From CAVRUD01 sp963849635 (GTDB taxonomy: Bacteria > Chloroflexota > Chloroflexia > Thermomicrobiales > UBA6265), in the NCBI GenBank assembly GCA_963849635.1, contig CAWKIA010000009.1, positions 1-64,000 of the forward strand: a DNA stretch of 64,000 nucleotides, written 5' to 3'. Positions 1 through 8,055 of the stretch are shown piece after piece (position 1 is the first letter of the stretch; every line of letters begins with the position of its first letter). Under the pieces are notes generated by a model that saw only the letters and a program-made list of their open reading frames with translations, did not search any database and was not told the DNA's origin. The position numbers were made by a program, and so were the translations under genes.

Positions 1-271
1 GCCCGCGCCCACCGGGTGGCCGGGCTCCCGCGGGCCGCGCCCCCGGCGGTCACCGCACCCCGATCGGCCAACCGAGCCCGATCCGTTCTCCGCCATGCGG
101 TCGCGGCCTTTGTCTCCGCCGGTATTGGGCTGGTGACGCGGTAGCGGTCCCCCAATTCTCCGACACATACATCACGCCGTCCACCGCGGCCGGCACCGGG
201 CACCAGGGCAAGGCACCCCGGGCACTGCGTCCCGCATGAACGCCGCGCTCGTTGCGCCGGGGAGGTACACC
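1..271. other. window edge, no supported gene
   Basis: Very GC-rich sequence before the first convincing gene. One forward frame is open from base 1 to a stop near 144 and could be the tail of an upstream gene, but its Ala/Arg/Pro-rich translation has no recognisable motif. No RNA gene or repeat is visible. Confidence 0.4.
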
Positions 272-1477
272 GTGTTCTCCAAGGCCCCCGTTCTCGCCTG
301 GTTCCTGATGGCGCTGTCCTGTCTGCTGGCCGGGCTGGCCTTCGTCGCGGTCCGCCCCGCGCCGGTCGCGACCGGCAGCCCGGCGACGGCGGCCAACCGG
401 GCGACCGTCCTGCGCTTCTACGAAGCGGTCAACGCCGTCATCGCCACCGGCGACTCCGCGCCGCTCGCCGCCGTCCTCGCTCCGGATTACGCGGAGTCGG
501 ACCCGACCGGCGCTCTCGTCCCCGGCCGCGCGGCGCTGGAGGACTCCCTCCGCACGCTGCACGCGATCGCCCCCGACCTGCGGCTGGACACCGCCGATCT
601 GGTTGGCGATGGCGACCGGGTGGTTGCCGTCGTCGCCACCCGCGGCACCGAGCAGGTGACCGCCCTCGGCCTGCCCCTGATCGTCCCGATCGTGTGGGGG
701 CCGGTCGACGTCCTCCGGGTCACGGACGGCCGGATCGCCGAGCGGGTGGGCGCGATGGAGCCGGACATGGCGCTTGAACGGCGGGTCACGGCGCCGCTCG
801 CTCTGCCGCTCCCGTCGGCGCGGATCGTGACCCTCCGGCGGCTGACTGTCGCACCCGCAGCGAGCGTCGACGAGCCGGCGGTCGATGGGCTGCGCGTGCT
901 CACCGTCGAGGCGGGCACACTGACGGTGACGGCTACGGAGACCACGCCAGGCGGAGCCGTCGTGACCCTGGCGGCCGGGAACTGGTTAGAGCTGCCCACG
1001 GGCGCGGCCTACGAGGCCCGGAACGCCGGGCGGGAGCCGGCCGTGCTCCTGGAGGTGCTCGTCACCATGACCACCGCCGTCCCCGGTACGGTGCCCGACC
1101 GCGTCGAGGGCGTCACGACGCGGGTGCTGGCCGGCGAGTTGCTCACGCCGCTCCCGCAGGGGCGGGTCCTCCTGACGACCGGGCGGCTCACGCTCGCCCC
1201 CGGCGCCCGCCTTGCCTGGGCGGGACCGGCGGGACCGACGATGCTCGTCGTGGAGGCGGGGACGCTGGCGCTGGCGACCGAGGGGGCGACCGCCTGGGTC
1301 CGCTCGGCGGCGGACGGGGCGAGCGAATCCCACCAATCGACCACGTTGGCCGTCGGGGATGGGGCGCGGATCGGCATGGGGACCGGCGCCGAGATCCGCA
1401 ACCCGGGCGACACCCCAGTGGAGGTCCTCGTCGTGACACTGGTCGGGGAGGCGAGCGCGCCGGCCTCGGCCGACTGA
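272..1477 (+). CDS. membrane-anchored SnoaL-like / cupin protein
   Basis: Encodes about 401 residues. The GTG at 272 is preferred over the ATG at 236 because GGGGAGG lies at 259-265, six bases before it. A hydrophobic segment near residues 8-28 looks like a signal anchor. Residues about 45-165 resemble an NTF2/SnoaL-like fold (N-A-V-I-A-T-G-D start, then the YAESDPTGALVPGRAA stretch). Two cupin-like beta segments follow (about 190-275 and 300-390), each with a VEAGTL motif. The usual cupin His metal ligands are absent, so metal-dependent catalysis is unlikely. Substrate is unknown; binding or signalling outside the membrane is an inference. It stands alone on the plus strand. Confidence 0.72.
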   Translation: MFSKAPVLAWFLMALSCLLAGLAFVAVRPAPVATGSPATAANRATVLRFYEAVNAVIATGDSAPLAAVLAPDYAESDPTGALVPGRAALEDSLRTLHAIAPDLRLDTADLVGDGDRVVAVVATRGTEQVTALGLPLIVPIVWGPVDVLRVTDGRIAERVGAMEPDMALERRVTAPLALPLPSARIVTLRRLTVAPAASVDEPAVDGLRVLTVEAGTLTVTATETTPGGAVVTLAAGNWLELPTGAAYEARNAGREPAVLLEVLVTMTTAVPGTVPDRVEGVTTRVLAGELLTPLPQGRVLLTTGRLTLAPGARLAWAGPAGPTMLVVEAGTLALATEGATAWVRSAADGASESHQSTTLAVGDGARIGMGTGAEIRNPGDTPVEVLVVTLVGEASAPASAD

Positions 1478-1985
1478 TGCCGGCCCCGACGTCGACGGCC
1501 GGTCTGGCCCTCGCGGTCAGGCGCCGCCGTCCAGGAGGCCACGCCGATTTCTGGGCCGATCAATGGGGCCGAACTCGCTCCAGGGGTGGTCGCCGAGGTC
1601 TTCGCCGGGGCTCCGTCGGCGTGGGCGCCGGGGACGAACCGGGCATCGTCCACGCCGCGCCGGTGCTGACGGCGGGCGAGCCGGGTCCAGGCAGGTGCCG
1701 AGGTCACGGCGCCGTCGCGAAACCCGAGGCATTCGTGGTGAGGGGAGGGGAGACAGTCCGCCCTCTCGCAGGGCGTGGGTGACGACGGATAGCAGTTAAG
1801 CTACGACCGTAAGCGCTGAAGATGACAATGGGATGCCTGCCAACGTCCGATATGCCTCCCTTATTGGACGTTGGGTTAACCCAGATTTCCGATTGGCGCC
1901 TCACCCTGCTCGTCGCCGCCGGTGTTGGCGTTTATACCGGTCATGGTTATCCCGTCGCGGGGCCTTCGCCCTCCGGCGGCAGGGC
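1478..1985. other. intergenic, with one inverted repeat
   Basis: Open frames occur on both strands but are composition-driven (Arg/Gly/Pro-rich, no motif). The only structure I see is a 9-bp inverted repeat, CCAACGTCC at 1840-1848 and its complement at 1866-1874, enclosing 17 bases. It lies between the end of the cupin gene and the end of the minus-strand gene at 1986, where a terminator could sit, but no T tract follows on either strand. Confidence 0.4.
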
Positions 1986-2222
1986 CTAGTCCTGGTGGAC
2001 GACCTCGTCCATGGCGATGTTCAGGTGGACCGCGCGGCGGCCGACCGACGCGATGGCGCTGTAGGAGACGGTCGTGACGACGCAGTGCCTCTCGACCGTG
2101 AGGTAGGTGGCCCCCACCTCGGTGACCGTGCCGACCAGGCCGCCGCCGGCGGCGTAGACGGTCATCCCGTGGTGGATCAGCCATCGCCAGACCGTGGGGT
2201 CCAGCGGTCGCATCTTGTTCAT
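1986..2222 (-). CDS. DUF2171 / PRC-barrel-like small protein
   Basis: A 78-residue protein starting M-N-K-M-R-P. The pattern GMTVYAAGGGLVGTVTEV, then TYLTVER, then IASVGRRAVHLNIAMDEV matches the small beta-barrel style of DUF2171/PRC-barrel proteins (GMPVYDxDGxxVGTVxEV...VHLxxxxDEV). These are usually cytoplasmic and of unknown function. A longer reading from 2384 is possible but its extension is low-complexity. The second Met at 2213 is an alternative start. No strong ribosome site is visible. It is divergent from the TIR-STAND gene. Confidence 0.6.
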   Translation of the reverse strand: MNKMRPLDPTVWRWLIHHGMTVYAAGGGLVGTVTEVGATYLTVERHCVVTTVSYSAIASVGRRAVHLNIAMDEVVHQD

Positions 2223-2659
2223 AAGGGTTGTGCGTTCTCTGGCGACGGTCAACGACCCGCGACGTGGCGGATCGGCCTCCCCGCGGCGGGCGAGGAGGCC
2301 GAGGAGCCGGAGGTGGTTCGAACGCTCCGGCGGTCCGCCATCATGGTCTAGCATGGGGGAGTGGCGGCGGGGGCGCAGCCACACCGGTGACGCCGCGGCG
2401 TCACTCCTGAGCGCCGGACTGTCACCGGGGTGACACGGCCCCGCCCAGGCGTGGAGCGTCTGGCGCCGCCGTGGCGACTAGCCCCAGCGCGCGGAGCGCG
2501 GCCACGACCCGCGCGACCGCCGTGCCGGGGCCTATAGCCGCAGTAGGTTGTCGGTGCACGCTGGCGGGCGAGGGTGCAGGATGGGCTGAGCGGTTGACGT
2601 CGGGGCGTCCGGTCCCCATGATGGCGGCACACCTCCACCGCTCACAGCAGGAGCCGCCC
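2223..2659. other. divergent intergenic region with GTGAC palindromes
   Basis: A gap of 437 bases between the minus-strand DUF2171-like gene and the plus-strand TIR-STAND gene. It holds an 18-bp perfect palindrome at 2387-2404 and a second inverted repeat (TGTCACC, two bases, GGTGACA) at 2420-2435. I see no credible coding frame; the ORFs are Arg-rich shadows. Confidence 0.5.
2386..2435. promoter_or_regulatory. clustered GTGAC/GTCAC inverted half-sites, candidate operator
   Basis: GGTGAC (2386-2391), GTCAC (2400-2404), GTCACC (2421-2426) and GGTGAC (2429-2434) are arranged as two dyads within 50 bases. Sequences 2387-2404 are a perfect palindrome. The position between divergent genes fits a dimeric regulator binding site. 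No binding protein can be assigned from sequence. Confidence 0.35.
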
Positions 2660-5209
2660 GTGGACGACCCGGCGCCGCCCCACGTCTTCGTCAGCTACGC
2701 CAGCGCCGACCACGCCCGGGTGGCGTCCCTGGTCGCGGCCCTGGAGCGCGCCGGCGTCCGCGTCTGGCTCGACCGGACCGGCATCCCGGGCGGGGTCAAC
2801 TACGGCCCCGAGATCGTCGCCGCCATCCGCGAGAGCGGCGCGCTGCTCGTGTGCTGCTCGGCGGCCGCCTTCGCCTCGCGCAACGTGCGCCAGGAGGTGG
2901 CCCTGGCCTGGAAGCACGAGCGCCCGATCCTGCCGCTGCGCCTGGAGCCCGTGGCCACTCCCCGACGACCTCGCCTATTGGCTGGAGGCCGCCCAGTGGA
3001 TCGAGGTCCTGGACCGGCCCGAGGCGCGACTGGCTGCCCGAGGTGCTGCGGGCCCTGGAGCGGCTCGGGGTTGCGGTCGACTCCGCCGACGCCCGCGCGA
3101 GCTCTCGCGGACGCGGACGCCCCTGGGTCCGGTCCGGCTGCCGACCCCGCTGACCGCGCTCCTCGGCCGCGACGCCGAGGTGCGCGCAGGTCGTCGATCT
3201 CCTGGGGGCCCACCGCCTGGTGACGCTGACCGGCCCGGGCGGGGTGGGCAAGACCCGGCTGGCGATCGAGGCGGCCCGCGACCGCGGCGCCCGCGTTCCC
3301 CGACGGCGTGGTCTTCGTCGACCTGGCGCCGCTGCGCGATCCCGCCCTCGTCCTGCCGGCGATCGCCCAGGCGCTCGGAGGTGCGGGAGGCGCCGGGCAT
3401 CCCCCTGGACCGGGCGCTGGCCGCCGCGCTCGGGGAGCGGCGCTATCCTGCTGGTGCTCGACAACCTGGAGCAGGTGGTCGCGGCGGCGGCGGGGATCGC
3501 CGCGCTGCTCACCGCCTGCCCACACCTGGTCGTGCTGGCCACGAGCCGCGCGGCGCTGGCGGTCCGGGGGGAGCACGTGCTGCCGGTCGAGCCGCTGCCC
3601 CTGCCGGACGCGGCGTCTCCTGGTGACCTCGCCGCCTCGCCCGCGGTGCGGCTCTTCGCCGAGCGGGCGGCCGAGGCGCGGCCCGGGTTCGCCCTGACCG
3701 CCGGCGAACTGCGCCGACCGTGGCGGCGATCTGCGCCCGGTTGGACGGCCTGCCGCTCGCCATCGAGCTGGCCGCCGCCCGGGTCAAGCTGCTGCCGCCG
3801 GAGGCGCTGCTGGCCAAGCTCGCGAGGCGCCTGCCGCTCCTGACCGGCGGGGCGCGGGATCTGCCGGACCGCCAGCGGACGCTGCGCGACGCGATCGCCT
3901 GGAGCCACGACCTGCTCGCGGCGGACGAGCAGGTCCTCTTCCGGCGGCTGGCGGTCTTCGCCGGCGGCTGCACGCTGGAGGCGGCGGAGGCGGTCGCGAA
4001 CCCGGACGGCGTCTTCGACACGGTCGACGTCCTTGCCGGGTTGGTGGACAAGAGCCTGGTGCGTCAAGACGGGCACGGACGACGCGCCCCGCTTCGCGCA
4101 TGCTGGAGACGGTGCGCGAGTACGCCGCGGAGCGGTTGGCGGACGCGGGCGAACGCGAGGCGATTCGGCGGGCGCACGCGGCGCACTTCACGGCGTTCGC
4201 CGCGGAGGCCGCCGCACGGGCCCTCGACGGGACCGACCCAACGGACGCCCTCGACCGGGTGCGCGCCGAGCCGGACAACCTGCGGGCGGCGCTCGCCTGG
4301 GCGGACGAACACGGCGAGGCGACGGTCCTCGTGCGCCTCGCAACGGGCGTGTGCGGCCGTTGGGGTTATTTCGCCCGGTTCACCGAGGCGCACGACTGGC
4401 TCGCCCGGGCGCTGGCGGTGTCCGACACGGTGCCCCCGCCGCTCCGGGCGGCCGTCGTCCGGGCGGCGGGCTGGAACGCCCGGCTTCGCGGCGATCACGC
4501 CCAGGCCGACGCCCTGGGTCGCGACGGGCTGGCACTGGCGCGAGATCTCGGCGACGATCTGGCCGTGATCGACGCGCTGACCCTGCTCGGCCACGTGGCC
4601 GAGGACCGGGGCGAGATCGCCCGGTCGCGCGCTTTGCATGAGGAAGCCCTCGCCCTCGCCCGGCCCCTCGACCACCCCTACTGGACCGCCGGCGCGATGC
4701 GAAACGCCGGCTGGCTGGCCGTCTTGGACGGCGACCCGGACTCGGGGGAGCGCCTGTTACAAGAAGCGCTGGCCCGCTTCCGTCGCGTGGGCAATCGTTA
4801 CTTCACGGCGCTGACCCTCAGCAACCTGGCCGGGGTCGCGTTCCGGCGGGGCGACTACCACCAGGCGGTGGCCCTCTGGCAGGAGCGGCTGCACCTGACT
4901 GGGTTTGGCTGGGAGCAACGCTTGGCGCTCGAAGAGCTGGGGGCCATCGCCGTCGCCTGCGGGGAGTCGGCACGGGCGACCCGGTTGTTCGGCGCGTCCG
5001 AGGCGCTGCGTGAGCGCCTGGGGGTCGTCCTGGTGCCGGGGTTGCTGCCGGCATACGAGGCGAACGTGGCGGTCCTGCGCGCGGCGCTGGGGGAGGTCGC
5101 CTTCGCGGCGGCGTGGCAGGCGGGGCGGCGGATGACGCTCGACGACGCCCGGGCGGATGCGGCGCGGGTGGGAGCGGGTGAGGAGGCGCCCGGCACCAGC
5201 GCCGGGTAA
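2660..5209 (+). pseudogene. TIR-STAND ATPase-TPR protein, multiply frameshifted
   Basis: Start GTG 2660 with CAGGAG six bases upstream. Conceptual product is about 850 residues: a TIR domain (FVSYASADHARV, RVWLDRTGI, FASRNVRQEV with the conserved Glu of NADase-type TIRs), an NB-ARC/STAND ATPase (LTGPGGVGKTRLA Walker A near 3223, VLDNLEQ Walker B near 3460, GLPLAIELAAAR near 3750, LETVREYA near 4103), then TPR-like repeats to 5209. Reading is interrupted by about ten single-base shifts between roughly 2955 and 4100, mostly apparent insertions. From about 4100 to 5209 the frame is clean (369 codons). No LuxR-type HTH is present, unlike the two other STAND proteins in the window. TIR-STAND proteins act in nucleotide-depleting defence or signalling; that role is inferred from the family. 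True decay and local sequencing error cannot be separated here. Confidence 0.75.
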
Positions 5210-5568
5210 GCGTCGAACGAGTCGGCGGTGCGCGAGCGGGGTGACGCGCCCGTCGAACCCTGAGATCAGGCGTGGACACGGACCCAGCGCTCGGTGGTTC
5301 CGCGCTGCTCGCATCGCGTGGCCCCGACAGGGTCGTCGCAGACAAGGCAACTCGGCGACACTTTTCGGCTAAGACCTTGCCTGAGTCTTGACTGCCGCAC
5401 CATGGTTCATGTCGGGTCCATGCGTTGCGCTCGGTGGAGATACCGGGAAATCCTGGTGACGGGAGGCACCTCCACGGTTTGAGCGAGGTGACATGTTTCC
5501 TGACCGCCTTCTACCTCCGAATTCACGCGGAGATTGACGCTCCACCTGGCACCTCCTATAGTCCGCAG
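5210..5568. other. intergenic, compositional boundary
   Basis: No gene is seen. The sequence drops here from the very GC-rich composition to the left to the more moderate composition of the rest of the window. An open frame from 5425 runs into smpB, but its extra N-terminal part has no family similarity and lies upstream of the smpB promoter, so I treat it as non-coding. Confidence 0.45.
5534..5562 (+). promoter_or_regulatory. sigma70-type promoter of smpB
   Basis: TTGACG at 5534-5539, a 17-base spacer, and TATAGT at 5557-5562. The smpB ATG begins at 5569, six bases after the -10 box, so transcription would start at or within a base or two of the start codon. This fits the absence of a ribosome site and predicts a leaderless mRNA. 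Confidence 0.55.
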
Positions 5569-6072
5569 ATGGCTACGAAGACCGCACCTAAGGGACAAGA
5601 GAAGACACAGAGCAATCGCGGCGCCGATCGGGTCGTGACGAACAATCGGCGCGCCTATCACGATTACTTTATCGAAGAAGAATTGGAGACCGGCATCGCC
5701 CTGACTGGGTCAGAGATCAAGTCGATCCGAGCCGGCAAAGCCACCATCTCGGAGGCGTACGCCCGGATCGACAACGGCGAGATCTGGCTGATCGGGGCGC
5801 ACATTTCGCCCTACACTCACGGCGCTTATGCCAACCACGAGCCGGACCGGCCGCGCAAGTTGCTGGCGCACAAGCGCCAGATCACCCATTTACAAGAGCA
5901 ACTCGACCGCAAGGGACTGACATTGGTCCCTCTGCGATTGAAACTCCATAGTGGTCGAGCCAAGGTCGATATTGGCCTGGCCAAGGGCAAGAAGCTGTAC
6001 GACAAGCGCGCCGCCGAATCCGAGCGGCAGGCGAAGCGCGACATCGAGCGCTCCCTGAAGGACCGCGATTAG
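5569..6072 (+). CDS. smpB: SsrA-binding protein SmpB
   Basis: A 167-residue protein with the full SmpB signature: NRRAYHDYFIEEELETGIAL, GSEIKSIRAGKATISEAYA, the GEIWLIGAHI strand, LLAHKRQI, and a C-terminal basic tail (GLAKGKKLYDKR...) that contacts the decoding centre. It binds tmRNA and delivers it to stalled ribosomes. Length is typical of the family (about 155-165). The in-frame extension to 5425 was rejected because a strong promoter sits immediately before this ATG. The Dabb gene follows 39 bases downstream and ssrA about 380 bases downstream, the common smpB-ssrA linkage. Confidence 0.96.
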   Translation: MATKTAPKGQEKTQSNRGADRVVTNNRRAYHDYFIEEELETGIALTGSEIKSIRAGKATISEAYARIDNGEIWLIGAHISPYTHGAYANHEPDRPRKLLAHKRQITHLQEQLDRKGLTLVPLRLKLHSGRAKVDIGLAKGKKLYDKRAAESERQAKRDIERSLKDRD

Positions 6073-6111
6073 TCGAGTCCCTTCTGATCAGCGAAAGGAA
6101 CCTACAGATCC

Positions 6112-6408
6112 ATGGTGCTGCACATCGTGCTGTTCAAGCCGAAGGACGACGCCGATGAGGGCGCGATTGGCGAACTCGCCAACGTGCTAGCTGCCTTGCC
6201 GACGAAGATTCCGGGCATCGTCGATTACGCCTGGGGCGCGAACGTGAATCCAGAAGGTCTGGACCATGGCTATACGCATGGGTTTGTGATGACCTTCGAG
6301 AGTATCGATGCCCGGGACGCCTATTTCCCGCACCCCGACCACACGGCGGTTCATCCATTCATCGACGCGGTGACGGACGACGTGCTGGTCTTCGATATCG
6401 AGCGATAA
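6112..6408 (+). CDS. Dabb (stress-responsive A/B barrel) family protein
   Basis: A 98-residue protein with the dimeric ferredoxin-like Dabb pattern: MVLHIVLFKPKDD, then VNPEGLDHGYTHGFVMTFES, DARDAYFPHPDH and HPFIDAVTDDVLVFDIE. Family members are small cytosolic barrels; some are cyclases, most are uncharacterised stress proteins. AAAGGA at 6094-6099 precedes the ATG by 12 bases. It lies between smpB and ssrA and may be cotranscribed with smpB; nothing in the sequence ties it to trans-translation. Confidence 0.85.
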   Translation: MVLHIVLFKPKDDADEGAIGELANVLAALPTKIPGIVDYAWGANVNPEGLDHGYTHGFVMTFESIDARDAYFPHPDHTAVHPFIDAVTDDVLVFDIER

Positions 6409-6434
6409 TCTGTCTAGTAGCGCCCTTTGGATCG

Positions 6435-6443
6435 TGTTATACT
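6435..6443 (+). promoter_or_regulatory. extended -10 promoter element of ssrA
   Basis: TGTTATACT at 6435-6443 is a TGnTATAAT-type extended -10. The tmRNA 5' end at 6453 lies nine bases downstream. No good -35 hexamer is seen at the right distance, consistent with an extended -10 promoter. Confidence 0.5.
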
Positions 6444-6452
6444 TTTGGCACT

Positions 6453-6814
6453 GGGGATGTTTGGCTTCGACAGGGTCGGCGGTCCCAGCGTTGCATGCCG
6501 AGGTGCCCGAGGCCTCGTTAAAACGGGCAAACCAAGTAACTGGCACTGAGCCTGTTGCTCTCGCTGCCTAAAGTCATAGACTTCTAGGAGCGCGTCTGCC
6601 CGGTTCTCCCCCTTTCGGGACCGGATGCGGGCGTCACCAAGAGAGGGTGCGGTGTTCTAGTTCGCCGGAGCGCGAATACCAAAGGCAGTCTGGCTAACCG
6701 TGGCGGAACCCGGCCGGTGGGGGTCCGTGGCGGCACACAAAGCATCGGCTAAGCATGTAGTACACGCTCGGCTAAGGATTCTGGACGGGGGTTCGATTCC
6801 CCCCATCTCCACCA
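6453..6814 (+). ncRNA. ssrA: tmRNA (ssrA)
   Basis: The 5' end GGGGATGTTTGGCTTCGACA and the 3' T-arm GGTTCGATTCCCCCCATCTC plus ACCA are diagnostic. The acceptor stem pairs GGGGATG (6453-6459) with CATCTCC (6804-6810). The resume codon GCA at 6527 opens the tag reading frame, ending with TAA at 6569-6571, and encodes ANQVTGTEPVALAA with the expected hydrophobic VALAA degradation signal. Length is 362 bases including CCA, normal for one-piece tmRNA. An antisense open frame (6657-6950) across it is spurious. Confidence 0.97.
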
Positions 6815-6824
6815 ACCAGGCAGA

Positions 6825-6848
6825 ACCCTCGCTCCGGCGGGGGTTTTT
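6825..6848 (+). terminator. rho-independent terminator of ssrA
   Basis: ACCCTCGC (6825-6832), loop TCCG and GCGGGGGT (6837-6844) form an eight-pair stem including one G-U, directly followed by a run of five T residues to 6848. It begins ten bases after the tmRNA CCA end. Confidence 0.85.
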
Positions 6849-7253
6849 GCTTGCCCGCGGATGTCTTCGTTGACTATGGTGCCACGGCCTGGACTGGGCT
6901 TTCGATCTGCACGGAAGTGTGTAACTCAAGATCGCCGCTGCAGCGTTCACAGACAGTTGAGAGTGGGGAAAAGAAGTTAACCAGGCGTACCAGGCAATCC
7001 CGGCGTGGACGAGGTGCCGAGCAGGTCCGCGGAGCCACGATTGCCCCCAGGAAAGCGATACGAATCGCCGTGTGACCTAGGCGCCCCGCGGCGTCGGTTC
7101 AAGGCCCTCGCCCGGGAATGCAATGTTCACCTCGTCGATCGTCGGCTTGTCCCGAGCGATCAAGCCTCCAAACGGCCCGGAGGGTGGCCGGGCCGGGAGC
7201 GATCCCGGCCCGGCCACCATGTGTGCGAACATTCGGCTACTCCGCAATGTCGC
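6849..7253. other. intergenic with strong GC hairpin
   Basis: No credible gene. The main structure is a perfect 16-bp inverted repeat, 7183-7198 with 7203-7218, closed by GCGA (a GNRA tetraloop on the plus strand). It lies 36 bases beyond the end of the minus-strand Cys-rich gene. No T tract follows on either strand, so it could be a transcript-end stabiliser or a repeat rather than a standard terminator. Confidence 0.5.
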
Positions 7254-7895
7254 TCAGCAGAGGGGTGCGCAGCGGCTTTCGTTGGCTCCGCCGGGGCCAC
7301 ACGGCAGTACCTGGCAATGCTGGCCTACGGGGCAATTGGCGGTGCTGACACATGTCGGCGGCACCTCGGCGCACGTGCCGCCGACCACCGGGACGCAGTA
7401 ATGAGCACCCTCGACACTGCCCAGGCCGCAGCCGCAACCCTCGGGGCACGCAGGCTCGCAGCCGTTAGGTCCGCAGACGCAAGTCTCGGCGCAGCTTCCG
7501 TTGACCAGGCAGACGTCCTCTCCTGGCAGGCAGGAGACGCCGCCACAAGTGATAACGGGTGTCGCTGTCGTTGGGGGCGGCAGTGGTCGTGGTCGTGGTT
7601 GTGGTCGGCACCGACCTGGGTCCCGGAACCGCATGTGCCCGGGGGACGCCAGCGGGAGTTGATGACCTGACCTGTGACCGGGTTGGTATAGACGCAGCAG
7701 ACGCAACCTAGGTTGCAGCCGCCGGGGTTGCTTGCGCAGGGCTGGTTGCCGCACTGAACTTAAGAGACCTGGGCTCCCGTGTGGTCGGCGCCGAACTGGC
7801 CAACACCCAGGGCGGCTAGCGCGCCGAGGATTCCGCGGCGCGACTTTCGGACCCGCGAACGATCGAACCAGGGCGTCGAACCGCCGTTGGTCCAC
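7254..7895 (-). pseudogene. exported Cys-rich protein, frameshifted
   Basis: GTG start at 7895 gives V-D-Q-R-R-F-D-A-L-V-R-S-F-A. A one-base shift then restores SRRGILGALAALGVGQFGA, a twin-arginine-type leader shared in style with the Cys-rich gene at 62619. Further shifts recover a Cys-rich stretch (QCGNQPCASNPGGCNLGCVC), a Thr-rich linker (PTTTTTTTTAAP) and the intact Cys-rich tail (ITCGGVSCLPGEDVCLVNGS ... CAPLC). At least three shifts are needed. The product would be exported and disulfide-rich. Function unknown; error versus true decay unresolved. Confidence 0.6.
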
Positions 7896-8055
7896 CCAGG
7901 GGTCCCTCTCTGCTGTTGGCATTGCGCCGCACTAGCGCCGTAGCTGCAGTCGAACTGTAGTGGTACGTCAGATCGTGGTCAACACATCGGCAGCGTCAGA
8001 TCAGGGCACTCGTGCTCTGAGAGGCAGATTCGTCGCTTGTCAATGCGGAGTTTCG

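Noticed and set aside
50..562. 170-residue minus-strand open frame at the left edge
   Set aside because: Arg/Gly-rich shadow of the SnoaL/cupin gene region, no motif and no ribosome site.
1477..1782. Plus-strand open frame after the cupin gene
   Set aside because: Starts on the last base of the cupin stop, composition is Arg/Gly-driven, and no family features are present.
6657..6950. Minus-strand open frame of 97 codons
   Set aside because: Lies antisense across the 3' part of the tmRNA and its terminator.
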